The notes under the pieces are model-generated. The model was not told the origin of the DNA, ran no database searches, and saw nothing but the letters and a program-made list of their open reading frames with translations. This document shows, piece by piece, positions 22,961-33,713 of a stretch of DNA of 64,000 nt. The stretch is from Stachybotrys elegans (taxonomy: Eukaryota; Ascomycota; Sordariomycetes; Hypocreales; Stachybotryaceae). Position numbers and translations under genes: made by a program. Within the stretch, counting starts at the first letter, position 1, and each line of letters begins with the position of its first letter. The DNA is taken from contig JAGPNK010000003.1 in NCBI GenBank assembly GCA_020746835.1, positions 1,178,001 through 1,242,000 on the forward strand, written 5' to 3'.

Positions 22961-24469
22961 ATGTCCGCGAGCCCGAGTGTCGGCCGGTTGGCCTGCGAGC
23001 AGTGTCACCAGTTGAAGCAAAAGTGCACCTACAGCTCCCCGCACGCCTCGTGCAACCGGTGCGCCAGGCTGGGGAGGCAGTGCGAGCCGCGCAGGACTCC
23101 GCGGCGCATGGGGCGGCCTCCCGTCGTCCGAAGCAGCGACGGGCGCCACGGCACATTCTCCGTCTTGGTAGCCGACCAGAGACCCCGTCGGCACGCCCGG
23201 CCCCGGGATGGTAGTCATGGCCACGGCGGCGTTGTCCAGGTGTGGCAGCCAGCACACCTGGGGCAACCCAATCCGGAGCATGTGGGCAGCAGCATTGTCC
23301 CTCGTAGTCCAAACGACCCCAAGCTCAAAGCCCCGCGTTACGGCCAAGTGGCGTCCTTCCTCCACACGGCCGAGGGCTTCTACGCCGTCCATCGCTTCTT
23401 CATACTCAGCAATAGCTTCTCGAACCAGCTCCGCATCGCCGTCCGCCTCTCCGTCGAGGTGGCGCCTCTCTTGCTGAGCGATGGCTATGTCGCTATGCTG
23501 GCAATCTTCGAATGGGTGCGAGGCCCGTCAAATAAGCTGCACGACCTTGCCCCGGCAACCATCAGTCTCGCGGCCCGCTGCCTCCAGAGGCTGTCGCATG
23601 CCGTTTCCAACATTGGAGATGCCCGAGAAGCCCTCGCCGTGTCCCTGATGGGGATTATCATGGCCATCTACAACTCCATGATGTACGCGTTCCCCGGCCA
23701 GTCGCGTTCCATCACCAGAGCCTCGCTTCTGGGCATTAAGCCGTGGTTCCCTGCGCTCGTTGCCGAGTCAGACGTCCAATGCCTGCCTTTGAGTCTTGTT
23801 CAGATGGACACGTCAGAGTGTCTCCTCCGAAGAGAGGTCCCTATAATCAGGATGCACCACACGGACCGACCCATTGTGGACACATATACAGGGCTCGCAC
23901 TGCCCTTGCAGCCGCTGCTGTACGACCTCTGCGTTGTGAGTTACAGGTGCAAGATGCGCGGGTTTCGCTACGCTTCGAGTGGCCAGCGTGACCCTTACGC
24001 CGACATTGAGCGCAGCATCAGACTCTGGAAGCCCTGCATGCCTCCCGAGCTCCGCGATCGCTTTTCCGAGGACGAAACCACCCGCCTGATGGGCCAGGCA
24101 CGTTTGTTCCGACTGGCCGCGCTCCTCATCATCCACCGCCTACGGTATCCGCTTGGGGTAGAAGATGAGGCTGCGCAAGCCCTAGCCGACGAGATCCTGG
24201 ACAAGCTCCGTCCCTTCACCATGGTGCCCCTACATGAAGCGACAGGGCTTTGCCTGGATCTCCCCGTTCTAGTAGCCATGATTGAACGAATGGAGGAAGG
24301 GATAGCCATGTACAAAGCGTTTAATCCCATAAGATTCAGACTGGAGCAGGATGAGAAGGCGCTGTGTGATTTCCCTCGCTTCCTCCGGGAAGAGAAGGAG
24401 GCAGGGAGCCAGAAGTTGTGGTTCGATGCCGTCGACAGCACCAGGTTTCCCGCAACATTCATCGCCTGA
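22961..24469 (+). CDS. Zn(II)2Cys6 fungal transcription factor
   Basis: Single open frame of 502 residues. The zinc cluster is at the very N-terminus, with six cysteines at 12, 15, 22, 31, 34 and 41, followed by basic residues (RRTPRRMGRPP). This is the fungus-specific Gal4-type DNA-binding domain, which recognises CGG half-sites. Residues about 130-500 are helical and hydrophobic-patterned, like the regulatory half of metabolic-cluster regulators. The stretch at about residues 55-115 is low-complexity, and an unrecognised intron there is possible. The acetyltransferase-like gene follows 282 nt downstream in the same direction, so it could be a target (inference). Confidence 0.9.
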   Translation: MSASPSVGRLACEQCHQLKQKCTYSSPHASCNRCARLGRQCEPRRTPRRMGRPPVVRSSDGRHGTFSVLVADQRPRRHARPRDGSHGHGGVVQVWQPAHLGQPNPEHVGSSIVPRSPNDPKLKAPRYGQVASFLHTAEGFYAVHRFFILSNSFSNQLRIAVRLSVEVAPLLLSDGYVAMLAIFEWVRGPSNKLHDLAPATISLAARCLQRLSHAVSNIGDAREALAVSLMGIIMAIYNSMMYAFPGQSRSITRASLLGIKPWFPALVAESDVQCLPLSLVQMDTSECLLRREVPIIRMHHTDRPIVDTYTGLALPLQPLLYDLCVVSYRCKMRGFRYASSGQRDPYADIERSIRLWKPCMPPELRDRFSEDETTRLMGQARLFRLAALLIIHRLRYPLGVEDEAAQALADEILDKLRPFTMVPLHEATGLCLDLPVLVAMIERMEEGIAMYKAFNPIRFRLEQDEKALCDFPRFLREEKEAGSQKLWFDAVDSTRFPATFIA

Positions 24470-24751
24470 AGAACGGCCAAGCTGATGCCCTGGCGCAATT
24501 GCTTGCTGGGGGCTGGCCGGACCAGCGGGGCTGAGCGTAAACGGAGCCGGCGACATATTTCCCTTTTAGGCAAGCGTCGGGTTGATCGGAGCATCGTTCT
24601 CATGAATGTAGCACAAACTCTGCTCGCGAGTTTCAGTATATCTCCTGTTGAATCTCACAGTTTGCTCCTTTCTGTACTTATTCATTAATCTCTAAAACAC
24701 GAGAAGGAAAATAAACGAAACGACTACCATCTTCAAAATCCCCCTCTCCCA

Positions 24752-26226
24752 ATGGCTTCGAAAACATACTTCCAGAGGGCTGCAAGTAAGGCCTCGAATC
24801 CCATATTGAGCCCCTGACACAGACCCTAACCTGATCAGGTCCTGCAGAGCAGCGTACAATCGCACGCGAAGATGCCGGTTTCTACCACGCAGTCATTATC
24901 GGGGCCGTCTATGACTTGGGCCCGCAGTTCGACCTGGAGGCCAAGGAAACATTCTACCATCCACTCGCCCATTGCATCAAGCAGAGCCCGTGGCTATACG
25001 TTGCCGTCGGGGATAGACATACGGATAAATCCTTCTATGAAAGCGTCCAGACGATCCGCTTTAGCCAACACATCGACCTCTGTAGCAGAGCCGCCCATGA
25101 TACCGACTCGGCTGCTATAGCAAGGCTGGTCGAGGACAACCTGGACAAGCCGCACCCAGCTGGTATTCCGCCCTGGAGAATACTGGTTATGCCGCTTTCT
25201 ACGGGCGAATGCTTCGTTGGCTTCGTCTACAGCCACATGATTGGTGATGGCATGTCCGGCTCTGCCTTCCACCGAGCCTTTCTCCAAGGCCTTCGGACGA
25301 TGCGGCCTAATACCGCCGTCTCGCCTACCATGGAGACTCCGAAAAAGCCGCTCCCTCCACCATTTGATACTCCAGATAGATTAACTATCTCGTGGTCATT
25401 CTTGCTCGCACCCCTTTTTGCTTTTCTTCTCCCACAGTTCATCGCAAACCTTTTAGGAGTTCAAGCAAGTGCCTCGGGCATCAACGAGGGTACATGGACG
25501 GCGCAGCCCATGTTCTTTGATCCCGAAAAGAAAACCAAGCTCAGGATGATTGAAGTTGAGTCTGCAGCGCTGAACCGTGTCCTACGTCTCTCGAGGGAGC
25601 ATCAAGTCAGACTCACTGGTCTATTGAACCACCTCATCGCCCGGGTGCTTAGCCGCGCACTGCCCTCGCCGACAATTACGAATTTCATTTCTCAAACTGC
25701 CATTAATCTGCGACGCGCCCTGGGTATGTCAAATGTAGAGATGGGTGGGTTTGTTTCGGGCTGCTACCTCATGCATCCGCGAAACAACAACTCGGGGGCC
25801 CTCACCCAGGCAGAGTGGACAGAAGTAGCAGCCTGTACCGATAAGCTCACCCGAGCCTCTGTAACTCTCCAAGATCAAGCGATTGGCTTGCTCAGGTACT
25901 TGTCCAGCATAAGGAGCTGGACTCTTGGCAAGATTGGCGAGAGAAGGGACTGCTCGTTCGAGATGAGCAATATCGGCAGCTTTGACGGCGGATCAGGCGC
26001 CAGTATCGAGGCTCCAACCAATGCCAAGATCACTAAAATGGTGTTTGGACAGCCAGGACACGTTGGCGGCCCGCCCATCTGCTTTAATTTTGCGAGCGTC
26101 AAGCAAGGAAGCCTGGTGTGCACCGTCACTTGGCAGCCGGGGGCACTCGGGGTTCAAAATGATGAAGCCGAGTTTGTCGACGAGTTGTGTGCTGCTTTAA
26201 AAGCGGAAATCGAAGGCCTTGCATAA
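24752..26226 (+). CDS. alcohol acetyltransferase-like / condensation-fold acyltransferase
   Basis: Two exons, 24752-24785 and 24839-26226, giving 473 residues; the 53-nt intron has a CTAAC branch site. The fold is that of CoA-dependent acyltransferases related to yeast alcohol acetyltransferase. The active-site HxxxD motif is in SHMIGDGMSG (His144, Asp148). Further support is YHPLAHCI near the start, a mid-protein hydrophobic segment (SFLLAPLFAFLLPQF) that could bind membrane, and a late FNFASVKQGSL strand. A DFGWG motif, as in plant BAHD enzymes, is not seen. It probably O- or N-acylates a small alcohol or metabolite; the substrate is unknown. Its tandem position after a Zn2Cys6 regulator suggests a small regulated metabolic unit. 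Confidence 0.85.
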
Positions 26227-26281
26227 TTCTGGTATGCGTCACCCTCCCTTCCAGCTTGTCCAAGGTTCGGGATTCCTTAAT

Positions 26282-28111
26282 CTAGAGGGAAGGGGTAGCC
26301 GTCGCTGGCATAATTTCTGCTCCCCCATTTCCCCCGATAGTAGGAAATGAGTTTACATTATTAATTTGATTAATGTTTGTGCCGATAAACGTCGTCGTTC
26401 CCGCCAATTGTATTGTGGTGAATGTAAACACCGTGGTAGTCGCGTTTACATCGGCTGAATCCGAAGTGCTGGCATTGCTGGCATACTCATTTGCCAGTGA
26501 AGCCAGGCCGTTTGCCTGTCGTGCATAGTCATTTGCATCGATGGCTTGGAGGGCCGCAACAAGAGCGGAAACCACCGCCAGGATCAAGGCTACGAGAGCC
26601 AGGATGAAGCCGATAAGCTGGATCCAAAAGGCCACCCACTCGCGGCCTTTTCGCCTGTCGTACCACCACGAAGTGATGCTCCAGGTCGAGGTGCTCTGGA
26701 ATTCCTCCTCGAGGATGAGGAGACGCTTCTTCCAATAGTCAAAGTTGGAGACGCGGCGCGCTTGCCAAGACTGAAAGCGTCTGAGCTGTTCTCCGATTGC
26801 GGCATCCACGGGCAGGTCATTCTCGTTTGCAGAGGATTCTTTAATCACACGCTTGAACCACACAGATTGCCCAAACGCAGGATCGCCTGGAACAAGCAGC
26901 GCCATAGTCAACAATGTTTCTCTGGCGAGCTTCCTATACCATTCCGTAGGACCGCTTGTTGCACGCAAATGCGGTTAGCCAACGGGCAAAGTCGACTCCA
27001 GTAAGAGGGCTGTGTCCAGGCTTTGCGCCAACTTACTGGTCTGACAGGTGTTCCAAAATACTGGCATGCCTAAAGAAGTACACCGTCGGCCGGAAGCTTC
27101 GATCTCGTCGCCTGACGATCCGGAGATGCTGAAAAAGGCTGTCGGTGAAGATGATGCGAAAGTGGCCTATTCGCCTGATGTCGTCCAGCGTGAAGTATTC
27201 GGCAAATAAACGGTCATCGGTTGCCATATCTGACTGACCCAAGATTTGGCGACATGACAGGTGTAGATATTGACCAAACGACTCCAAATACCAACCCTTG
27301 GACAGAGGGTCGAAATCTTCGATCCTCCCCCTACGAGGCCTTTCATTGTTCAGCCCAATAAGCCTTCTCTCGGCTTCTTCCAACTCCGCAGCATCGACCT
27401 GCGCAACAAACCTTTGGACCGGGTCGAATTGGTAACGATAGCCTTGTCGGATGATCGAGTAGAGGATCTCAGTCAAATCCTCCAGCCCGCGCAGTAAGCC
27501 AGTACCCTTCATATCTCCGGGCGGAGGCCAATCATGAGGTACCTCGCCTTCCGGGAGAACGCCGCCTGCACCCCCGTGGTACATCATGAGCCAGACTCGA
27601 AGAGCTAGTTCGACCGAGCGTAGGAACCCGTGGACCTGAGAGCTGTTTAGGAGGTATAGAGGAGAGGAAGATGGTGCTTGTAATATACCTTGTCCTGGTC
27701 TTGAACAATTTGTTGGTCGAATATCCTCAAACGTCTCCTTAGCACACCCCATACGGCGGCAGGGTTGTTACTATTTGCGGCCTTCATGTTTCTGAGGAAT
27801 TCGAACCGTAGTTCGATCAGTGCCCACGCATCGTAGGATGCCCGAGCCCAAATCCACCGAATCAACTCATCTGGGTCTTGCTGAAGCTCGTACTTGAGCA
27901 CGTCGATAAACTCGTACAGTTGATCAAGATCCTCAATCAATTCCTCATCAAGGCGGGGCTTGAGGACGAATAATGAGTCGAGGGAACTTTTCACGCTCTG
28001 CCAGGTGGGAGGGTTTGGTCCAGGTGCCTGCCAGCCCCAAATCCTTTGCCGCAACGTATCCCATTCGTTATTGCTGAGTCTTGCGTGCCACACAACCGGT
28101 TGCCCAGCCAT
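26282..28111 (-). CDS. C-terminally membrane-anchored fungal-family protein, possibly the 3' part of a broken gene
   Basis: Three exons on the minus strand: 28111-27689, 27635-27037 and 26954-26282, giving 564 residues with introns of 53 and 82 nt. No enzyme motif is visible. The protein is rich in aromatic and charged residues, with one long hydrophobic span at about 447-477 preceded by SWWYDRRKGREWVAFW, then an Asn/Thr-rich tail. From memory, this layout (a DRRxxxxW anchor near the C-terminus) belongs to a Pezizomycotina-specific family of unknown function; I give no accession. The members I recall have an extra N-terminal half, which is present here upstream but broken (28068-28769). A relic of the membrane-anchor coding region lies at 31013-31183. 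The ATG at 28111 may therefore be a secondary start. Confidence 0.6.
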
Positions 28112-28769
28112 GTTTTGCTGATGTCGAGCAGAAGAGGCTGTCAGGTTTGTCGAATCTCGATCCTAGTATCCGAGACCAAGGCAGTGGGGAGGCAAGGTTC
28201 AGCCCACGTACACAGGCTTTATCGGCGACTTCGCAACCCTTGGTATATTCAGAGTATCTCTCTCGATTTACCAGCACCTTACCCATAATGTAGGCGCCGA
28301 TAGCGGTGCAGGGGCAATCAAGCGATAGCTCGCTCAGAGTCCGGATCTGTTTCCAGCTGACTTTCAGCACTAGATCCTTGTCGCATTCACCAATTGGGAG
28401 AGTGAGTTGCCTTACCCGTGGAGTCTTCTAAGTCTCTCAGTCCAATAGTATTGGCCATGCCATACTGCAGGTTGTGTGATAGGGCAGCGTCCAACGTCTC
28501 GTGACCTCGGATATAATAGCCTGCAGAGCCACGTCACCAGGGTTGCAATGGTCTCCTCATTTGCGCCATGTGCATCTCCCTCTGATATCCCGGTCATCAA
28601 CCTCCAAAATCCCAGGCACCAGTGTCTTTGCAGCGATCCATGCCCACTCACCAGCAGAGTTCCCAACCATGACCGCGATTCGTTCGGCACTGGGAAATTT
28701 ACTTCGTGTACCCTCGTTTTCATCTGTGAAACCGGACCTGGAAAACACAAAGACGTCTGGTCTGACCAA
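28068..28769 (-). pseudogene. decayed 5' half of the membrane-anchored family gene
   Basis: The minus strand encodes consecutive family-like pieces in changing frames: FVFSRSGF, then ERIAVMVGNSAGEWAW and CTWRK up to a TGA at 28557-28559, then ALQAIISEVTRRWTLPYHTTC in the same frame. Near 28461-28470 the frame shifts to GMANTIGLRDLEDST. After a likely 46-nt intron, WKQIRTLSELSLDCPC and GAYIMGKVLVNRERY follow, ending with AKHGWATG and a TAA just inside 28068-28112, where the intact frame of the downstream ORF takes over. No ATG heads the first piece. I see at least one stop and two frame changes, so the full-length gene is broken unless the reading is wrong. No repaired reading is given. Confidence 0.6.
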
Positions 28770-30517
28770 GTAAGCTCATTCATCAGTATATAGTCGACTG
28801 AACTGACCTATGGTGTTTTCACAGATATAATAAGCTGGACGAAGATGCAACGGAGAGATTCCTGCAGATTGAGCGAGTCTGTGCGGAGCTCGTTGCTTCG
28901 AGCAGCCCTCGATCCGTTCACTCCAGCCCCAATGTTAGCTTTCACGGCTATGAGGTCGACCACAAACCCACATACATTATCGTCTCAAACTCCCTACCCT
29001 ATGCAAAAGCTTTAGGGAAAAAGTTGAAGAAAAGCGGGATTTTGGGGAGAGGCCGTGGAGAGTTCCAAGTCGTATGTTATTCTGAGACATCTTTCTCAGA
29101 GGAATTGCCCAAACCTTCGACCAAAACAAGCACAGAAGACCTGCCAAGAGATTTTACTACTACACTTCAGGGCGCATGCAGCAGCGTTGATACGTACATT
29201 GAGACCCACAGGCGTAATCGGAGCCTCGAGGATAGAGAAATGCAGCAAGTGCTTCTTCGACTGAAGATCGAAAAGCAGCGGCTTGTGTTATGGGGAGATG
29301 TGGTCAGTCTCGCGGACAGCCCACAGGCAAGCCCCGTATTACGAGGATCAGATGAGTATACGATGTCAATCTTGATTCGTATCCGCGACCTCCATTTGGT
29401 CCCAAAAACCAGATCCGACATCTTTCACAAGCGACAAATCGGGGCGAACGTCCCCATGTCTGGCGCCGACACTCACTCGGGCACCTTCACGTTGAACGAG
29501 CCTCTTCAAGCAACTATAAAGGCTAACGAGATGAAACTACGAAACCTCATTGACGTTCTGTACCAACAACAACCATCAGCTCCGCTGGCTAATGCAATGG
29601 CCTGCGCACTGCCATCATATGTGCTCCCAACGCTGGAATACCCTGAGGTTGGACTGCTACAGAACATAGAGGGTCTCAGGTCCTCGCTGTTAGTGAAATG
29701 CGCGCGGCTCTTGATAAAGTGTAAGCTCCACAGCGAGGAAGCCGGTAGCGGGGACACATATGTGAGAGATGGATATTCAGAGGCTGATGATACCATGCTT
29801 CCGAAATTGGAATGGTCAACGACTAGCTACGGGGCAGTCAAGTTGTTGGTTTCGATTTCATCTCTGGCATTGCCTCGGGAGTTCTGTTTTCCACGTTTAT
29901 ATGGTGTAGTTGACAACAGAACCGGCTGGGATATGGTTTTCGCCGGGTTTGAGGGTGCTACTGACAGATGGCACGATGGCTACAAAATTTGTTCCCTGGC
30001 AAGTCTCATATCCGAAGCAAAAAGCGACGGATCTGATCGACGGCCATCGCCGACGCGGGCCGACATCTACAAGCTGGCGTACAGACTTTCACTGGCCTTG
30101 AGCCTCTTGCATGGTGCAGATTACGATCTTCAGGACTTCCGGAGCGACGAAGTCATGCTTCTATTTTCAAAGGGCACTGGTGGGGTCAGAGGAATACTTA
30201 AGCTCTCATACCCGTTCTTTCACCCGGAATCCTTCTTCGCACGACGGAGACGGAAGTCCGAAGTATTTGGGAGTTTAGGTATTGTATTACTCGAAATTGG
30301 GCACTGGAAACATATCAATGAAGACGAGGAACGCTTGCTTCGTGAAGAAAATGAAGCACAGTGGAAGGCACACGGGGAATGGTTGGATCCCGAGTATCTC
30401 CTTACAGCCAGGGCACTGGTTTCTTTGACGAAGGAAACGACTGATCATGAAGTGGCTCGTGCCATGATGGCCAAGGTTCTGGTCCCCCTTGCGGGATTGG
30501 TTAGTCGAAATACTTGA
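28669..30517 (+). CDS. HeLo-like plus kinase-like (incompatibility-type) protein
   Basis: Proposed exons 28669-28769 and 28825-30517 (597 residues). The second exon is well supported; the first is tentative because it lies antisense over the decayed gene at 28068-28769. No earlier in-frame ATG exists in exon 2. Seen: a helical segment MQQVLLRLKIEKQRLVLWGDVV that resembles the last helices of fungal HeLo (prion-inhibition) domains, then a C-terminal kinase-like region. There, LYxLAY-like LALSLLHGADYDLQDF replaces the catalytic HRD loop and FGSLGIVLLEIGHW resembles kinase subdomain IX. No intact catalytic triad is visible, so it looks like a pseudokinase fold. Related proteins are linked to heterokaryon incompatibility and cell death; the role here is inferred. 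Confidence 0.6.
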
Positions 30518-30755
30518 TGCCAAACATTACTACTCCAGATATCTCCTGACGGTTTGTCAAATTTCAGGGAGGATAATGCAGTAACAGATCCAAGGGGAAT
30601 CTTGATCGAATAATGGGCACGTAATCCAGACACCTTCCAGGCTTGATGTATAGCAAAGACGACCGTGCATGGTCACATACTCCGTAACGTACAGGTTCTG
30701 AAGGGAAACCGTTGATGCGGAACAGTCGTAACGGTACTAAGAGTCTCCGTCAGCG
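30518..30755. other. intergenic, no gene seen
   Basis: A short gene-free stretch between the HeLo/kinase-like gene and the first direct repeat. It contains no supported frame. Confidence 0.4.
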
Positions 30756-31011
30756 ATAGTGTCAAGATGGCCCGGGCCGATGCCACATTAAGCATTGGAT
30801 GATTTGGTCAGTTTTAGATCTTTGTAGGACTAATAGCATTTAAGAATATAGCTATTAACTATCTTTATTACTATTATAAGTATTTATATCTAGGTACAGG
30901 GAATAGCAATATTCAGGATAAGATTTCTTAGAGTAATATAAGTCTTTTTCTATCCCTATAGACAATAAATCTGATATAACGCTTGGCGAGATCAAGCCCG
31001 AGTCAGTTCTG
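30756..31011 (+). repeat. direct repeat, copy 1 (RIP-like, AT-enriched)
   Basis: A 256-bp block that recurs at 33714-33974. Both begin ATAGTGTCAAGATGG and end GAGTCAGTTCTG. Where they differ, this copy often has A for G and T for C. For example, GATGTGGCTGTTGACCATC in copy 2 reads as GAATATAGCTATTAACTATC-like sequence here. Many changes turn TG into TA, the signature of repeat-induced point mutation. The two copies frame the HET-domain gene. Confidence 0.85.
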
Positions 31012-31012
31012 T

Positions 31013-31183
31013 AGGTCGTTTGCCTGTAGTGCATAGTCATTTACATCGGAGCCAACACCACCGCCAGGATCAAGGCTCCAAGGATCAGGATAGAGCCAAT
31101 CGGCTGGGTCCAAAAGGCCACCCACTCGTAGCCTTTTTGCCTGCCATACTACCATGAGTTAATGCTCCAGGTCAAGGTGCTGA
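31013..31183 (-). pseudogene. relic copy of the membrane-anchor coding region
   Basis: This segment aligns by eye with 26507-26696, the region that encodes the membrane span of the 26.3 kb gene. Shared blocks include CACCGCCAGGATCAAGGCT and CCAAAAGGCCACCCACTCG. It carries an internal deletion of roughly 25-30 bp and many transition differences, and has no open frame of use. It starts directly at the end of direct repeat copy 1, so duplication and decay of this family occurred next to the repeat. Confidence 0.75.
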
Positions 31184-31410
31184 AGTTATCTCAACGGGGT
31201 GAAGAAGTATAAGAATGGCTGGATGAGATTTTCAGTGCGACTCTACCGCATCACGTGATTGGTGCCCAAACTGAGCTGCTGCTGAGGCATATTAGGCACC
31301 TGTCAGCTTCATCTGCATTGTTGTTTTTTGTTACATGGATTTGCTAGCCAAGGGAGTTCAGTTGAACTAGATACACGCATCGAACAAGGCTAACAGCTCC
31401 TTGTCCTCTA

Positions 31411-33447
31411 ATGAAGCCACTCTGCGAATATTGCTCTAGGGTCCCTCTAGATCCCCTCGCGATGGCTAGACTTGCTGATATTGAGACCTGGATAGTGGGC
31501 ACTTGGTCATATATCCAAGCAAGTGTCTGCCCTCTCTGTGAGCTAATCTCTTTTGCTGTCCACGAAGGCTATCGCAACGGAGCCTTTGAAAGCGTTAAAT
31601 ATGGGCCAGACCTAAATCAGTCGATTAAACTGCTGTGGGTAGGCGCCTCCGGTCCCGGCCATCGCGGCGGCTTCCATCTTATCGGTGACGGGATTGGAGA
31701 TGTCTGGCTCTGCTTCGGATCTAACAGGCCCAGCCAATGCCTCGTCGATGATTGTCGATATTTGCAGCCGTTGATAGACTCTCATGTGGATATCCTCCGT
31801 GTCAGGAAATGGATTCAAACTTGTGATACCACGCATGGGGCTTCGTGCGTCGCCACCACTGCGCACAGCTTTACCTCCGTGTATCCTGGCCTCGAGACTC
31901 TCAGGCTGCTAGATGTCGAACAAGACTGCCTCGTCGAGACTCAACGCATCACGCAGTACGCAGCACTCAGCTACATATGGGGCGGCGTATCCAACTTCAG
32001 ACTTAGTACAGCAAATAGGACCCAGCTACTTCTCCCAGGTAGTCTGAAGAGGTTGATGTCCTCGCTGCCGACAACTCTACGCGACGCACTCAATCTCACT
32101 CGGAAGCTTGGAATCCGTTACTTGTGGATAGACGCTTTGTGCTTGCTGCAGAATGTCCCGGACGACGTCCAGAGAGGCGTCCGTGTCATGGATCGTATCT
32201 ACGAGAACTCATGGCTCACAATTATTGCGGCCTGCGGCCACAACGCAAACGCAGGTCTTCCAGGTCTCGAGCCAGGAAGCCGATTTGCTCTCAAGAATTC
32301 TGTAGAGGTCACTGACGGAGTAACGCTTGGGCTATATATTGGTCTGGACCACCTGGTCCGGTCGTCGGTATACAACTCGAGAGCTTGGACGTGGGTTACG
32401 CTCCCACAAACCTCCACACCAGTCGTTGGTTTATTAATGAGGTATGGCAGGTTTCAGGAAGACGTCCTGTCTCGGAGAGCCCTCTACTTTGTGGACCAAA
32501 AAGTCTTCTTTCGTTGTCGACTTGCAGAATACTCGGAGGTCTATCTTGACCACCCACGGACAGAACAGCTGCGCATCACTTACACATCGATGTTGCCAGA
32601 TGCTGCTTTGTTGACCGACCCAATAAATGACTACGCCATAATGCTCCTGTACTACACAAAGAGGCTGTTGACTAACGAGGGAGACGTGCTGATGGCTATG
32701 GCGGGAATCATCCGGCGTGTGTCCGAGATGGTTAAGTACCGATTCTTCCAAGGTCTACCGCCGGCCGCATTGGATGCTTTCATCACCTTCCAAGGGTCCA
32801 TGCTCCGCCGTCGACGGGGTTTCCCCAGCTATTCTTGGGTCGGCTGGCGCGGCTGTATCGACTGCATCGATTTGGGAGATGCCAACTCCTGGCTCGCTTA
32901 TAAGACGTGGATTATCTGGTACAAGAGGAGCGCTTCGGGTGTCACCAATCTTGTTTGGGACATCGCTGCCAATGAATCGTTTCCTGTTCACGACCAGAAT
33001 CACGTAGGCTATCGGCAACGACGGCCGTTTCACTCCTTCGTTCCGCTAGGGATATCTACGGTACGGACAGCACCGACTGAACAACTGGACCCTCCTCCTA
33101 TAGCAATGGATTATCCCCTTCTCCAGTTTTGGACCCTTGCGTTATGGCTCAAGTTATCCAGCGTTGATGCCTTTAGCGCCACATGCTCAGTCTGTGGCCA
33201 GAACGGTGCCATAGGCGGCGAACTGTTCCTGGACGGTTTCGAAGAATCAACGTTTTTCTCTGAAACACAGCCGCTAGAGTTTGTTATTTTGTCCTACTTA
33301 GAAAATACTGATGACAGGTTTTATGCTATGCTTGTGGAATGGGCCGATGGTGTTGCTGAGAGGCGTGGTATGGGCTGGATTCCTGTATCTATGACACAAT
33401 ACAGCTTCTATCCAGGACCACAATGGAAGGAAATTTTGCTAGCATAG
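31411..33447 (+). CDS. HET-domain (heterokaryon incompatibility) protein
   Basis: Single exon, 678 residues. The HET domain is clear, with three conserved blocks: YAALSYIWGG (about 183-192), LGIRYLWIDALCLLQ (233-247) and MDRIYENSWLTIIAA followed by GHNANAGLPG (from 260). HET proteins trigger cell death when genetically different hyphae fuse, and related domains fold like TIR/Toll effectors. The N-terminal 180 residues contain paired cysteines (CEYC, CPLCE) common in this family. The C-terminal half is unique, with RRGFPSYSWVGWRG typical of HET proteins. No nucleotide-binding or repeat domain is attached. The gene sits between two direct repeats in a decayed accessory zone. Confidence 0.93.
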   Translation: MKPLCEYCSRVPLDPLAMARLADIETWIVGTWSYIQASVCPLCELISFAVHEGYRNGAFESVKYGPDLNQSIKLLWVGASGPGHRGGFHLIGDGIGDVWLCFGSNRPSQCLVDDCRYLQPLIDSHVDILRVRKWIQTCDTTHGASCVATTAHSFTSVYPGLETLRLLDVEQDCLVETQRITQYAALSYIWGGVSNFRLSTANRTQLLLPGSLKRLMSSLPTTLRDALNLTRKLGIRYLWIDALCLLQNVPDDVQRGVRVMDRIYENSWLTIIAACGHNANAGLPGLEPGSRFALKNSVEVTDGVTLGLYIGLDHLVRSSVYNSRAWTWVTLPQTSTPVVGLLMRYGRFQEDVLSRRALYFVDQKVFFRCRLAEYSEVYLDHPRTEQLRITYTSMLPDAALLTDPINDYAIMLLYYTKRLLTNEGDVLMAMAGIIRRVSEMVKYRFFQGLPPAALDAFITFQGSMLRRRRGFPSYSWVGWRGCIDCIDLGDANSWLAYKTWIIWYKRSASGVTNLVWDIAANESFPVHDQNHVGYRQRRPFHSFVPLGISTVRTAPTEQLDPPPIAMDYPLLQFWTLALWLKLSSVDAFSATCSVCGQNGAIGGELFLDGFEESTFFSETQPLEFVILSYLENTDDRFYAMLVEWADGVAERRGMGWIPVSMTQYSFYPGPQWKEILLA

Positions 33448-33713
33448 TGCTTGCATTTTATGGAATTCATATATAGGGATTAGGATTTATGTCTGAAATA
33501 TTATTAATATAATAACCCCCCGACTACATACGCTTTTGCTGCCGCAGCTGCAGCCCCTTATTGTTGTCTGTCTCCGGCCAACGGGTGATATAAGTAGTCT
33601 AACGATCCCTTCATTGTTTGACTCTGTTCTTTGGTCCTGAGGGCAGCAGGGCCACCATCATTGTTCGCATACACTATTGTTCTTTTTCCCTCACTGTATG
33701 CACCTACTCTACC

